A stretch of DNA of 64,000 nt from Calothrix sp. PCC 6303 (GTDB lineage: Bacteria; Cyanobacteriota; Cyanobacteriia; Cyanobacteriales; Nostocaceae). Below the pieces are notes generated by a model, which did not search any database, was not told the origin of the DNA, and saw only the letters and a list, made by a program, of their open reading frames with translations. The position numbers and the translations under genes are program-made. Location of the stretch: contig NC_019751.1 of the NCBI RefSeq assembly GCF_000317435.1, forward strand, positions 3,410,001 to 3,474,000, in the 5' to 3' direction. Of this stretch, positions 45,207 through 54,902 are shown one piece after another. Positions within the stretch are counted from its first letter, which is position 1; every line of letters begins with the position of its first letter.

Positions 45207-45458
45207 AAAAGTCACGGAATTAAGTTATTACGTAACTTGCTTCCCTAGACTGCGTTCCGGGCACTGTTTGACAATTTTTGATTGCGTAAGTCCTGTAGCA
45301 GTCGTTGTTTCTCATCTACTGTAGTTAGTTATACTCCAAGCACAACCCAATGTTGCCGTAGGCAATTTTGAGAAGCTATTCAATGTAGTCTAGGTTCGGC
45401 GGACTGCTGGAGCCACTGATATAATAGGTAAATCCATTTTTCATAGGGACTAATACTT

Positions 45459-46892
45459 GTGGCAAGTCTATCAAGCATCTCCGCCATTGCTCCTGATGTG
45501 CAAAATAGCGCTCTTAGAGAAATTGATAAACTTGATAAACAATTACAGCATCATTTTCAAGCCAAGTTCTTAGTTCAGCCTGCCCTTACTAGGCTTTTAG
45601 TCAGTTTTCAAGCCAACAAAACAAGACCTATTTATAGGTGGTACAAGTACAAAGAAGCCTTCTCTGCTTCTCTTGTTGAGCTTTTACTTCAAAAATACCA
45701 GCTTAATCACGGCAAGATACTAGATCCTTTTGCAGGTAGCGGAACGGCTTTGTTTGCTGCGAGTAATTTGGGACTTGATGCCGATGGTATTGAACTCTTA
45801 CCAATTGGGCAAAAAATTATTGAAACGAAGAAGATTATCGACACAGAATTTAAGTCCGACGATCTTGCACATCTCAAAAATTGGGTAGATTCACGAATAT
45901 GGAAACAGGCTAATAAAGACTACTGTTTACCAGAATTTAGAATTACAAAAGGAGCTTATTCTACAGAAAATAGAAGATCAGTTGAGCAGTACCTCGGAGC
46001 TTATTACCAGGAAAATGAAAGAGTTAGAGAAGTTTTGCGTTTTGCGTTGCTTTGTGTTTTAGAGTCCATCAGCTACACTCGCAAAGATGGGCAATATCTT
46101 CGTTGGGATTACCGTTCCGGTCGTGGGCAAGCTAAAAAGCCTTTCAATAAAGGTGAAATCCTGGATTTTGATGATGCGATTACCCATAAAATCACAGAAA
46201 TTATTCATGATCTAGAACCGCCTACACATCAGATAGAGCTTTTTTCAGTTAAGCCACCACAAGGAAAAATTAAACTTTTAAAAGGCTCTTGCCTTAAATT
46301 GCTACCGACTTTACAAGATGCAATTTATGATGCCGTTATCACGTCTCCACCTTATTGCAACCGATATGACTATACTCGTACATATGCATTAGAGCTTGCA
46401 TTATTAGGTGTTTCTGAAAAAGAGCTAATCGATCTCCGACAGGAGATGTTAAGTTGTACAGTTGAAAATCGCTCGAAAGACTTATTAGCCCTCAATCCCA
46501 ATTGGAACTTGGCTTTAGAAACTGCAAATTCGGAACCTTTATTACAAGCTATACTAAACTATCTAGACAATCAGAGACTTCAAGGTGTATTGAATAATAA
46601 CGGAATACCCAGGATGGTGAGAGGTTACTTTTATGAAATGGCTTGCGTTATACAAGAATGCTCTCGTGTACTCAAGCCTGGGGCACTGTTATTTATGGTC
46701 AATGACAATGTGCGTTACTCTGGCATAAGTATTTCAGTAGATATAATCCTTTCTAACCTTGCAGAGAAGCTAGGTTTTACAGTTAAAAATATTCTTGTTC
46801 TACCTGGTGACAAGGGTAACAGTAGCCAGCAAATGGGAAATTATGGTCGTGATCCCTTGAGAAAGTGTGTTTATGTTTGGAGAAAACAGTAA
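45459..46892 (+). CDS. Type II DNA methyltransferase (partner of AvaI/BsoBI-like nuclease)
   Basis: A 477-residue methyltransferase starting at GTG 45459. Motif [20 protein letters not shown] lies at 89-107 and motif [22 protein letters not shown] near 296. The SPPY form is usual for N4-cytosine enzymes; motif order (I then IV) fits the beta-type reversed or split arrangement with a long insert between. It stands 9 bp before the nuclease gene, so both form one operon. It would protect CYCGRG sites if the nuclease assignment is right (inference). Confidence 0.88.
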   Translation: MASLSSISAIAPDVQNSALREIDKLDKQLQHHFQAKFLVQPALTRLLVSFQANKTRPIYRWYKYKEAFSASLVELLLQKYQLNHGKILDPFAGSGTALFAASNLGLDADGIELLPIGQKIIETKKIIDTEFKSDDLAHLKNWVDSRIWKQANKDYCLPEFRITKGAYSTENRRSVEQYLGAYYQENERVREVLRFALLCVLESISYTRKDGQYLRWDYRSGRGQAKKPFNKGEILDFDDAITHKITEIIHDLEPPTHQIELFSVKPPQGKIKLLKGSCLKLLPTLQDAIYDAVITSPPYCNRYDYTRTYALELALLGVSEKELIDLRQEMLSCTVENRSKDLLALNPNWNLALETANSEPLLQAILNYLDNQRLQGVLNNNGIPRMVRGYFYEMACVIQECSRVLKPGALLFMVNDNVRYSGISISVDIILSNLAEKLGFTVKNILVLPGDKGNSSQQMGNYGRDPLRKCVYVWRKQ

Positions 46893-46901
46893 TTTGATTC
46901 T

Positions 46902-47870
46902 ATGACTGCTTATCGTAATCATCTTCAATCTAGTGATGATCTTGTAACAACCTATGAAGCAACTCGTGCGGGCTTTGTGGCGCTTTCCCTTGAGAAAAAT
47001 CGACGAGCTAACCCTTATATCGCAGAGGCAAGGGCACTTCAAGCAGCAGTAAATCAAGCTAAAAGCCCTGCTGATTTGCTAAAAATTCAGGGTATTGAGA
47101 TGGGATTATTGACTGCAGCAGGATTATCTGATAAATCTCTTGCTCATTTGGCACCAGAGGATAAAATTGATGCGATTAACGGTCTAATCAAAAACTTTCT
47201 TGAGCCAGAAGGTGCAAATTTTGTAGAAGAACTAGTCTTTAGATTTCTATTGACTCGTGGCGATACGCTTGGTGGCTCAATGCGTAATGTTGGTGGAGCT
47301 TTAGCACAAAGAAAGCTGACTCGTGCTATTCTTTCAACTCTTACAATTGCAGGTCAAAAATATCATTGGCAGCATTCAAAGACAAAAAAGTGGATAGCAA
47401 TGACAAACGACGATGCAGAAATTGAATTGTGTTTACGTGGACTCAGTTGGAAGAGTGATTTTGGTAGGCGTACACTTATCTATAACCTGAATATTCCGTT
47501 GGTTAAAAGTAATGTAGATATTTGCTTGTTCAATCTTGCGCCAGAAGCACTGCCAGCTAACAAATCTAGTAAAATTGAGCCGGTTGAAGTTGAGCCTTTC
47601 ACGATCGCATTGGGAGAATTAAAGGGTGGAGTTGATCCAGCCGGTGCTGACGAGCATTGGAAAACTGCACAAGCGGCACTCAATCGTATACGACAAGCAT
47701 TCGCGGATGCTGGTCATTCACCACTGACATTTTTTGTAGGGGCGGCGATTGAGAGAAGGATGTCTGGCGAAATTTGGCAGCAATTAGAAAGCGGGATGCT
47801 CAGTAATGCTGCAAACTTAAATGAGGAGAACCAAGTTGCATCTATTTCTCGCTGGCTATGCAGTTTGTAG
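46902..47870 (+). CDS. AvaI/BsoBI family type II restriction endonuclease
   Basis: A 322-residue protein resembling AvaI and BsoBI along its length: [55 protein letters not shown], and [20 protein letters not shown]. The catalytic D206 (NVDICLF) and E239-x-K241 (GELKGG) match the D-E-K active site of BsoBI. Those enzymes cut C^YCGRG, so the same specificity is likely. It lies directly downstream of its methyltransferase. The length is normal and no break is visible. Confidence 0.92.
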   Translation: MTAYRNHLQSSDDLVTTYEATRAGFVALSLEKNRRANPYIAEARALQAAVNQAKSPADLLKIQGIEMGLLTAAGLSDKSLAHLAPEDKIDAINGLIKNFLEPEGANFVEELVFRFLLTRGDTLGGSMRNVGGALAQRKLTRAILSTLTIAGQKYHWQHSKTKKWIAMTNDDAEIELCLRGLSWKSDFGRRTLIYNLNIPLVKSNVDICLFNLAPEALPANKSSKIEPVEVEPFTIALGELKGGVDPAGADEHWKTAQAALNRIRQAFADAGHSPLTFFVGAAIERRMSGEIWQQLESGMLSNAANLNEENQVASISRWLCSL

Positions 47871-47920
47871 AAGCAAAAGTTAGATAATAGAAGGGGATAA
47901 AAAATCTAATCAAAAATTCT

Positions 47921-48580
47921 ATGGCTCAACAAACTTTACCTCAATCTGAAGTTTACCAAGGTCAGTTTGGTGAATTTACAGTCACCGATAATGATCGCCA
48001 AAGTGTGATTATCTATCGCGTAGGCTTAATGGTGGCTGCTCTTTGTTTTGCAGTTGCTAGTATATTGGTATTATTTTATCCCAGTGTTGAGACATTTAGA
48101 TGGATTACACCCCTTTTCAGTTGTTATGCGATCGCATTGGGTGTTAGCCTATTGACTATTCATATCTACATGGGATTTTTACACCGAACTCTCCAGGCTT
48201 TTTGGTTAATTGGTTGTATTAGCTCATTTTGCATCGGACACTTAGACCCTGAGCCATTTGCAGTAACTGTTTACACCCAACCACTAACGCTATTTGGAGT
48301 GGGTTTTATTTTCGCAGCCTTAACTGGCATATTCTTTAAGGAAGCTTTCTGTTTTAATCGTTTGGAAACTAAGGTACTAACTTTTACTGTCCCTTTATTG
48401 TTGCTGGGACATCTGGCAGGTGTATTACCAATTATTTGGGAACGAGGATTATTAGCAACTTGGGCAATTTTATTCTTTGTTTTTGCTGTGCGAAAAGTAA
48501 TCCAAGCAGTTCCCCCCGATATTGGAGATAAATCGGTATTTGAATATTTAAAGTCACAACGCGCTGCTAAAGCATCGTAG
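47921..48580 (+). CDS. DUF2301 integral membrane protein
   Basis: A 219-residue protein with about six hydrophobic helices (VGLMVAALCFAVASILVLFY; LFSCYAIALGVSLLTIHIYM; LFGVGFIFAALTGIFFKEAF) and the family pattern FCFNRLETKVLTFTVPLLLL. Conserved in cyanobacteria; unknown function. It starts 50 bp after the restriction endonuclease gene on the same strand but probably has its own promoter. Confidence 0.85.
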   Translation: MAQQTLPQSEVYQGQFGEFTVTDNDRQSVIIYRVGLMVAALCFAVASILVLFYPSVETFRWITPLFSCYAIALGVSLLTIHIYMGFLHRTLQAFWLIGCISSFCIGHLDPEPFAVTVYTQPLTLFGVGFIFAALTGIFFKEAFCFNRLETKVLTFTVPLLLLGHLAGVLPIIWERGLLATWAILFFVFAVRKVIQAVPPDIGDKSVFEYLKSQRAAKAS

Positions 48581-48628
48581 CCGCATTTAAGCAGCATAGG
48601 CAACAATTTTCATGAGTGAACAGTTGTT

Positions 48629-48731
48629 ATACCGATTTGAAAAAACAACGCGACAGATAGATATTTGTAGAGACGTAGCAGTGCTACGTCTCTACCGTTG
48701 CATGTGTTGCAATCATTATTTCAATTGGTAT
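48629..48731. mobile_element. MITE-like element, ATACCAATT family (copy 2, reverse)
   Basis: Begins ATACCGATTTGAAAAAACAA and ends CATTATTTCAATTGGTAT. Read in reverse it matches 16570-16673 and 60978-61080 almost base for base. Core palindrome at 48676-48704. Confidence 0.8.
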
Positions 48732-48832
48732 TATAGCTGCCGATATGTTTACAATATGGCAGCATCAAAACACAGGATAAGGGCAGTAAGTACCCAAAGT
48801 TACTGCCCTCAGCTTTCTATCTATGCATTTAA

Positions 48833-49045
48833 TTATGCAGGAATCAAAACTGTATCAATGACGTGAATTACACCATTATCAGCAGCAACATCAGGTGATG
48901 TAACGGTGGAATCATCTATTTTAACGCCTCTTGAAGCATCAATCTTCACTTCTGAACCTTCAACTGTCTTAGCTGATTTCAGTTTTAAAACATCAGCCGC
49001 CATGACTTTACCTGAAATGACATGATATGTAAGGATATTACTCAT
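48833..49045 (-). pseudogene. C-terminal half of a fasciclin (FAS1) domain
   Basis: 70 residues, [40 protein letters not shown] and [18 protein letters not shown], which is the second half of a FAS1 adhesion domain (H2 box YHV and C-terminal VIHVID). Cyanobacterial single-domain FAS1 proteins have about 130 residues; the first half (FDTVGEL-type region) is missing and no trace is seen upstream at 49046-49161. Probably a 5'-truncated remnant, though an ATG and an open frame remain. Confidence 0.7.
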
Positions 49046-49161
49046 TACTTATTTTTTAATGTTGGCTAATTTGTGCATCAGCAGTCTTATGATTAATGTG
49101 TGGTGGAGACCATCGTTAATGAGTTTCGACTACAGTAATCATGAAACTCTAAGGTGGTTCT

Positions 49162-49551
49162 ATGTCTGAAACAAATTCTCAACAGATTACTTACACTGCT
49201 GCAACCCTCATCCAGAGCTATGCACAAGGGAAGCGTAATTTTAGCGGAGCAAACTTGGGTGACGCTGATTTGCAAGGTGCTGATCTTAAAGGCTCTGATT
49301 TTAGCTATGCTGATTTGAGCGAAGCCAATTTAAATGGTGCTAATCTCAGAGGCTGTGACTTGAGCTTTGCCAATCTTAGTCAAGCCAATTTGCAAGATGC
49401 GGATCTTAGAGGATCTTTATTATTTTCGGTTAGTCTGGGTCAAGCTAATCTTAAGGGAGCAAAACTGGAAAAAGCAGATTGCGATCGCAATACCCATTTT
49501 CCTAAAGATTTTGATCCAGTAGAAGTAGGATTGCAAATTCAAGAACGATAA
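49162..49551 (+). CDS. Pentapeptide repeat protein
   Basis: A 129-residue protein with about 14 A(D/N)LxG-type pentapeptides from residue 27 on (FSGANLGDADLQGADLKGSD; ADLSEANLNGANLRGCDLSF), forming a right-handed quadrilateral beta helix. The helix ends before a short charged tail (CDRNTHFPKDFDPVEVGLQI). Cyanobacteria have many such proteins of mostly unknown function. The start ATG follows AAGGTGG. Alone. Confidence 0.88.
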   Translation: MSETNSQQITYTAATLIQSYAQGKRNFSGANLGDADLQGADLKGSDFSYADLSEANLNGANLRGCDLSFANLSQANLQDADLRGSLLFSVSLGQANLKGAKLEKADCDRNTHFPKDFDPVEVGLQIQER

Positions 49552-49640
49552 ACCATAACCAAGAAAATATGGAGAGACGTGACATGCTACAGCTACCAAG
49601 CTACGTCTCTATAAGAGAACTCCACAAAAAAATGATCCAA

Positions 49641-49731
49641 TATTGTGGGATAGGCAGCGCTCAGTCCTTACCTCCGGTACACTTCGTTCCGACAGGCTCA
49701 GGAACCATCAAACGCTGCCCGCACTACAATA
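49641..49731. repeat. Inverted-repeat element TATTGTGGGATAGGCAGCG
   Basis: Imperfect 19-base ends (TATTGTGGGATAGGCAGCG and CGCTGCCCGCACTACAATA) enclose 53 bp with a further hairpin. No coding capacity. It follows an imperfect GAGACGT/ACGTCTC palindrome at 49572-49611. Confidence 0.55.
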
Positions 49732-49767
49732 ACTCTATGTTTTCCATTTATACAATTTAGCTGCACA

Positions 49768-50421
49768 TCAGCTTATTCCAGGATCATCACCTTTTTTAAG
49801 TTGCTCTATAGTTTTTTCGATGCGACGAACTTTTTCATCGCGTTTTTCAGCTTTAAAGATTTTTAAGGCTTTTTCAAAAGAAGCGATCGCATCTTCTCGA
49901 TAATTCCCTTGCCACAGGACTTGTCCTAAATTATACATGGCATCCCCATAGTTAGGATTAATCTCTAAAGCTTTGCGAAACTGACTAGCAGCTTCATCCC
50001 ATTGTGATAAACTGCCGTAGGTCAAACCAATGGCATTATAAGCCACCGCATAGCGAGGATTGTATTTTAAGGCTTGTTGGTATTGAGCGATCGCATCTTC
50101 ACTTCGATTTTGCCTTGCTAGGACATTTCCCAACTGATAATAGCCAAAGGCATCACGGGGAAACTTTTTCAGCAATTCCCGTAAACTAGTCTCCGCAGCA
50201 GCAAATTTTCCCTCTCCCATCTGGGAGTTGGCAGTCTGAATCAACTGTGCGCGTTCTGCTTTTTCCTGCTCTGATAATATCGCTACTAGTTGTCTAGCTT
50301 GAGCTTGAGGTACCACCACCAAACTGTAAAAGGATGTAGCTACAGTTATCAATGTCCCCAGGGTGAAGTAACCCAAAGGCTTGTTGGAAATATTGAGTTT
50401 GAAAGATTGTTTGAACTTCAT
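49768..50421 (-). CDS. Secreted or membrane-anchored TPR protein
   Basis: A 217-residue protein from ATG 50421; an in-frame ATG eight codons upstream is less likely because the signal-like segment starts here. Hydrophobic segment PLGYFTLGTLITVATSFYSL is followed by PQAQA-RQ, a possible signal peptidase site. Four TPRs then follow (GKFAAAETSLRELLKKFPRD; AFGYYQLGNVLARQNRSEDA; AVAYNAIGLTYGSLSQWDEA; GDAMYNLGQVLWQGNYREDA). Likely a periplasmic or thylakoid-lumen scaffold; the partner is unknown. Confidence 0.8.
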   Translation of the reverse strand: MKFKQSFKLNISNKPLGYFTLGTLITVATSFYSLVVVPQAQARQLVAILSEQEKAERAQLIQTANSQMGEGKFAAAETSLRELLKKFPRDAFGYYQLGNVLARQNRSEDAIAQYQQALKYNPRYAVAYNAIGLTYGSLSQWDEAASQFRKALEINPNYGDAMYNLGQVLWQGNYREDAIASFEKALKIFKAEKRDEKVRRIEKTIEQLKKGDDPGIS

Positions 50422-50705
50422 ATTACCGAATATTAATGGGTTCATGGAAGAAGGGAATGAAAAACAGGAAATGGGCGTTTTTTAGAGTTGCTTCTCAACA
50501 GTTCCCCCTTTAACACATAACTATTTTCCTACTTTTCGACGTGATTTCAGCCTATGTCGGTTCCTTTTGTCAACAACAAGGGAAATATTTTGGGACTTCG
50601 GTGGTATCCCGTTTCCTGCAAATTTTTGATATTCTGTTGCCATAAATGGGTACCTTGGAATTAAATTGATCTTTTGATGTTGCCAAAAACACACTTAGAA
50701 TTAAA

Positions 50706-51674
50706 ATGAAGTCTGTTGCAGACGTACCGAATCCTGAATTGAATACTACAGAAAACCCACCAGTGGTACTGACTTCGGAATTACGAAAAGTCTATCAAAC
50801 TGGCTTTTTCCTGAATCAAAAGGTTGCATCACTCAAAAACTGCTCATTAAAAGTTTACAAAGGGGAAACCTTTGGTTTACTAGGTCCCAATGGAGCAGGA
50901 AAGACAACGCTGTTAAAATTATTGCTGGGAATCATTCGTCCAACTTCTGGACGAGGATTGCTGCTGGGTAAACCTCTGGGTGATGGGGTTGTGAAGCAGC
51001 GCATTGGTTACTTACCCGAAAACACCTATTTGTATGAATATCTCACTGCTTGGGAGTTTCTCCAACTAGTTGCGGGGTTGTTCCAAATTCCTGCTAAAGT
51101 TCAACGTCAGAGGATTCCAGAACTATTGGAATTAGTGGGATTATCTTTAGTGGATGCGCGCAAAAAACAAATGCGTCGCTACTCTAAGGGAATGCTACAG
51201 CGGGTAGGAATGGCACAAGCTTTGATAAATGACCCGGAATTGATCTTTTTAGATGAACCGATGTCTGGACTTGATCCGGTGGGACGTTATCAAATGCGGG
51301 AAATTATTTTGAAATTAAAAGCTGAAGGCAAGACGATTTTCTTTAATAGTCATATTTTAAGCGAGGTGGAACAGATATGCGATCGCGTTGCAATTCTTAG
51401 CCATGGTGAGTTGATTTGTGCTGGTTCATTAGAGGAATTACTGGGTACAAGTGATACATACCACGTAAAGGGTCAAGGTGGTGACTGGGATGTGTTGAAA
51501 AAATGGATACCAAATCTGGCGTTTGACCTGAACGGTTGTTGGTACGGTGAACTACAAGGAGATTATTACGATTTTATCGCAAGTCTGCGGTTAATGGCTG
51601 CCACCTTACTCACAATGAAATTGTTACGTCCTTCCCTCGAAGAGTTCTTTATTCAACAAGTTCAAGGTAACTGA
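50706..51674 (+). CDS. ABC transporter ATP-binding protein
   Basis: A 322-residue ATPase of the CcmA/NatA type. Walker A GPNGAGKTT lies at 60-68, the signature is YSKGMLQRVGMAQALI, Walker B is LIFLDEPMSGLDPVG and the switch His is in NSHILSEVEQICDR. The C-terminal about 80 residues form the extension typical of ABC-2 type exporters. The permease gene normally following is missing; hisS and GNAT fragments lie there instead on the opposite strand. The substrate is unknown. Confidence 0.9.
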   Translation: MKSVADVPNPELNTTENPPVVLTSELRKVYQTGFFLNQKVASLKNCSLKVYKGETFGLLGPNGAGKTTLLKLLLGIIRPTSGRGLLLGKPLGDGVVKQRIGYLPENTYLYEYLTAWEFLQLVAGLFQIPAKVQRQRIPELLELVGLSLVDARKKQMRRYSKGMLQRVGMAQALINDPELIFLDEPMSGLDPVGRYQMREIILKLKAEGKTIFFNSHILSEVEQICDRVAILSHGELICAGSLEELLGTSDTYHVKGQGGDWDVLKKWIPNLAFDLNGCWYGELQGDYYDFIASLRLMAATLLTMKLLRPSLEEFFIQQVQGN

Positions 51675-51735
51675 ACCTATGTCAAATTGAGTACAGAACA
51701 TCAAAACTCTGTACTCAAAAATAATGGTCTAAATT

Positions 51736-51873
51736 CTACAATATACTTTGGATTTCCCCTGCTAAATCATCGATTAAAACTTCTACCTGTTCTCTACTTT
51801 TTAAGTCTTTTAGCATCGCTTTGTTTACTGGTGCTTCCTCAGAACCAATAATTACACAAAGTTTAATTCCTTT
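51736..51873 (-). pseudogene. Fragment of a second hisS gene (3' end)
   Basis: Translating the minus strand from 51873 to the stop at 51736 gives KGIKLCVIIGSEEAPVNKAM, LKDLKSREQVEVLIDDLAGE, IQSIL, which aligns with the last 45 residues of the HisRS at 32264-33670 with only a few substitutions. An in-frame stop precedes it. Nothing earlier in hisS is present. A 3' remnant of a duplicated or replaced hisS. Confidence 0.85.
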
Positions 51874-52132
51874 CTAACTGGATCTTATGGCTTCTAATGC
51901 ATATGCGATCGCTATCATCAGGATCATGAGGTAAATAGGGGAAAGAGTAAAATTGTTTCCCCTCTTGAGAGATAGTATCAACGAGAATCGCCCTGAGACC
52001 TGCAATATTTACTACTTGGAGGGTACGAAGGGCAGCATCCCACACCAAGGGGCTGCCTTTTCCCTGCCGGTGGATATCTACCGCCAATTGAGCATTCCAA
52101 ATAACTTTATAATTTCTTATCAAAACATACAT
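51874..52132 (-). pseudogene. Degraded GNAT acetyltransferase (toxin-like) fragment
   Basis: The minus-strand frame from 52132 reads AQLAVDIHRQGKGSPLVWDA, ALRTLQVVNIAGLRAILVDT and ISQEGKQFY, which matches the acetyl-CoA binding core and following helices of TacT-like GNAT toxins (normally LAVD..YQGKG.G..LLWDAL.RTL). The N-terminal third and the C-terminal strand are missing or scrambled. It merges into the hisS fragment. Confidence 0.6.
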
Positions 52133-52234
52133 AGATATACTGTTAAGCTTTGTATAAATTTGATTGAACCTATTTTTTCAGAAATCCGATGGCTCAGGCT
52201 GCATCCACTTTAAACCTTCACATTCTTAACCTTT

Positions 52235-52933
52235 ATGATGAATTTTCTCAAGATGAAAACGCCTCTTGCTGCTGTTACCACTGGTTTAGGATTGCTCATT
52301 GGAGTTAATTCTGCGGCTGCTGTGACGCTGTATAATGGTCTATCGTTTCCCAGTCAGCAGGGATGGACGTATTTAAGGACTACTTTTGGCAGTGCACCTG
52401 TAGAAAAGCGTATAGTTGGCAGTACGATTTTGGACAGTGGTAGTAATAACAACTATGCTGGATATTTCCGAAAATCTACAGTCACCCTAAATCGTAGTTT
52501 TGGTTACACAATTACATTTAAATTACAGGTTAATTCTGAAACTCACATTCTTAATGATCGTGCTGGTTTGAGCATGATTGTGATGAGCAATCAGTTGCCT
52601 GGAGAAAGCCGACCCTACGGGATTGAATTGGGATTTTGGGAAAACAGTATTTGGTCACAAAATGTTGGCTTTACTCGTGGAGAAAATGTAAACTTTGACA
52701 CGAAAACCAGAGTACAAACATATAAATTATTTGTTAATAATAAAGGTTATAAGTTGTTTGTTGATGGTAATATGAAAAACCCTATTCTTCAAGGTAATTT
52801 GCGACAATACACTCGGTTTACACCTCCTCCAGGATACCCAAATCCTTATGGCACTCCCAACTTAATTTTTCTTGGTGATAATACGACATCGGCAAGGGCA
52901 AAGTTTACTGTAATGAATGTAGATGCACAATAA
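52235..52933 (+). CDS. Secreted lectin-like protein
   Basis: A 232-residue protein with a signal peptide (MKTPLAAVTTGLGLLIGVNS, cleaved near AAAV). The mature part looks like a concanavalin/LamG-type beta sandwich: TLYNGLSFPSQQGWTYLRTT, GYTITFKLQVNSETHILNDR, AGLSMIVMSN, GIELGFWENSIWSQN and YKLFVDGNMKNPILQG. No C-terminal anchor is visible. Likely extracellular or outer-surface; the ligand is unknown. Confidence 0.7.
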   Translation: MMNFLKMKTPLAAVTTGLGLLIGVNSAAAVTLYNGLSFPSQQGWTYLRTTFGSAPVEKRIVGSTILDSGSNNNYAGYFRKSTVTLNRSFGYTITFKLQVNSETHILNDRAGLSMIVMSNQLPGESRPYGIELGFWENSIWSQNVGFTRGENVNFDTKTRVQTYKLFVNNKGYKLFVDGNMKNPILQGNLRQYTRFTPPPGYPNPYGTPNLIFLGDNTTSARAKFTVMNVDAQ

Positions 52934-53237
52934 ATAACCCTATGAGTGTAGGCTCTGTTCGATTACGTTAAAAGATACTTCAAAGTATTGATATATAACA
53001 AAGCTACAAAGTGTGCTAATCTTTGCAGATACAGATTGTGTATATCTACCAATAATTACAGCTTAATCTTTAAATGAGCTTTACTAAAAATTCAAAATTC
53101 GTTAATAATATAACTCCTGATTGTGATGATTGTTTGGGAAGATGATAATTGATAGGCTATGGGGAACTTGAGTACTTACGTACAGTCAAGGTTACAATGT
53201 TTGATCAAGAAAATACTTATTGTGGTGTTTAGTATAT
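52934..53237. other. 304-bp intergenic region upstream of the export gene
   Basis: AT-rich. It should hold the promoter of the polysaccharide export gene. No hairpin, repeat or small gene was recognised. Confidence 0.4.
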
Positions 53238-54680
53238 ATGCTTAGTGTGAAATCTAGAGGATTCCTGAGTCAACCGATTGTAGGCGCGATGCTGTTAGTT
53301 AGCGTCATTACAGCTTTGCCCCCTGCTAGCTTTGCCCAACAAAGACCAGCAGTTATATCGGGACAACTCGATACAAACTATACACTAGGCGGTGGCGATC
53401 GCATCAAAGTCAATGTCTTTGAAGTACCCGATTATACAGGTGAGTACCAAATTCCACCAGGCGGAGCCATCAACCTGCCTTTAATTGGTAGTATATCGCT
53501 CCTGGGAATCACTACAGAGGATGCAGCCGAGCTAATCAGAAAAAAATATGAACGTTTTCTCAAGCGTCCCATCATCTCAGTTAATCTCCTATCACCACGA
53601 CCAATCAACATCTTTGTAGCTGGTGAAGTGACCCGCCCAGGTTCCTATAGTTTGAGCTTACAAGGCGGTGCTGGTCAAGACCCTGGTGTCCAGTATCCCA
53701 CAATCTTATCTGCCCTAACTACTGCTCAGGGTACCACTTTAAGCGCAGATGTCTCACAGGTAGAGGTTTTTCGGAAGATTGGCAATACTGGCGAGCAACG
53801 TGTTGTCCTCAACCTCAAAGAATTAATCCGCACAGGTCAAACCACCCAAGATATTACTTTACGTGATGGTGACAGAATTGTCGTCAATCGAGCCACTAGC
53901 ATCAATTTGGCTGATGTTCGTAATCTATCAGCAGCTAGTTTTGCAGCCGATATTAGCCGTCCCCGCACTGTGGCAATTATTGGTGAAGTCAATCGTCCTG
54001 GTTCATACTTGGTAACTAGTGGCACTACAGATACAAATGCCCCAGGTCAAACAGGAGGACAGGGAATTGCTGGTTTGCCTACAATTACCAGAGCAATTCA
54101 ACAAGCTGGAGGCATCACACCTCAAGCGGATCTTCGGAATGTGACAATTCGCCGTCTCACCCGTACAGGCGATCCTCAAAGCCTCACAGTCAACTTGATG
54201 CAGTTACTCCAAGGTGACATTGACCAAGATCAAATTGTCCAAGATGGAGATACAATTTTTATTGCCACAGGTACGGAAATCAACCGAGCAGAGGCAACAC
54301 AACTAGCAACCACAACTTTATCCCCTAGCAGAATTCAAGTTGGTGTAGTTGGTGAGGTAAAACGTCCAGGACCTGTGGATATTATTCCCAACAGTTCACT
54401 CAACCAAGCATTGCTAGCAGCAGGTGGCTTTAATGATGCTCGTGCGAGTCGCGGTGCTGTAGATTTGGTACGTCTTAACCCCGATGGTTCTGTAACTAAG
54501 CGTGTGGTGAAGATTGACTTAGCATCTGGGATTAACGAACAAACTAACCCCATTCTTCGCAACAATGATGTAATTATTGTCAGCCGTAACGGTGCTACCA
54601 AGACAGGTGACAGCATTGGTACGATTATTAATCCTATTGGTGGTGTTTTGGGTATTTTTAGAGCTTTATTTGGGTTCTAA
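53238..54680 (+). CDS. Polysaccharide export protein (Wza-like, SLBB domains)
   Basis: A 480-residue protein from ATG 53238 (the frame opens earlier, but the signal peptide starts here: VGAMLLVSVITALPPASFAQ). A Poly_export domain follows (YTLGGGDRIKVNVFEVPDYT, GEYQIPPGGAINLPLIGSIS), then three SLBB domains (FVAGEVTRPGSYSLS; IIGEVNRPGSYLVTSG; VVGEVKRPGPVDIIPNSS). It would form the periplasmic/outer membrane conduit for exopolysaccharide. No Wzc kinase or glycosyltransferases lie adjacent. Confidence 0.9.
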   Translation: MLSVKSRGFLSQPIVGAMLLVSVITALPPASFAQQRPAVISGQLDTNYTLGGGDRIKVNVFEVPDYTGEYQIPPGGAINLPLIGSISLLGITTEDAAELIRKKYERFLKRPIISVNLLSPRPINIFVAGEVTRPGSYSLSLQGGAGQDPGVQYPTILSALTTAQGTTLSADVSQVEVFRKIGNTGEQRVVLNLKELIRTGQTTQDITLRDGDRIVVNRATSINLADVRNLSAASFAADISRPRTVAIIGEVNRPGSYLVTSGTTDTNAPGQTGGQGIAGLPTITRAIQQAGGITPQADLRNVTIRRLTRTGDPQSLTVNLMQLLQGDIDQDQIVQDGDTIFIATGTEINRAEATQLATTTLSPSRIQVGVVGEVKRPGPVDIIPNSSLNQALLAAGGFNDARASRGAVDLVRLNPDGSVTKRVVKIDLASGINEQTNPILRNNDVIIVSRNGATKTGDSIGTIINPIGGVLGIFRALFGF

Positions 54681-54902
54681 TCCAAGGAGCCAAAATATCC
54701 CAGGTAATAGCATCTCAACGATTAACATGATGTTGGGAGGCTTACGCCAAAATAGTAGTTAAATAATTTCTGAGAAATTCAGTCCCGAACTTTCGCAAGC
54801 GATTCGGGACTTTGAATCATTAGGCTGATTTTTAGGAACATTTGGAACATATTTATGGCTCAGGGGTCTGTTTGTTAGTTATACCCTTACACCCCCTGAA
54901 TC

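Noticed and set aside
49569-49760. 63-codon frame after the pentapeptide gene
   Set aside because: It spans an imperfect palindrome and an inverted-repeat element; no protein features.
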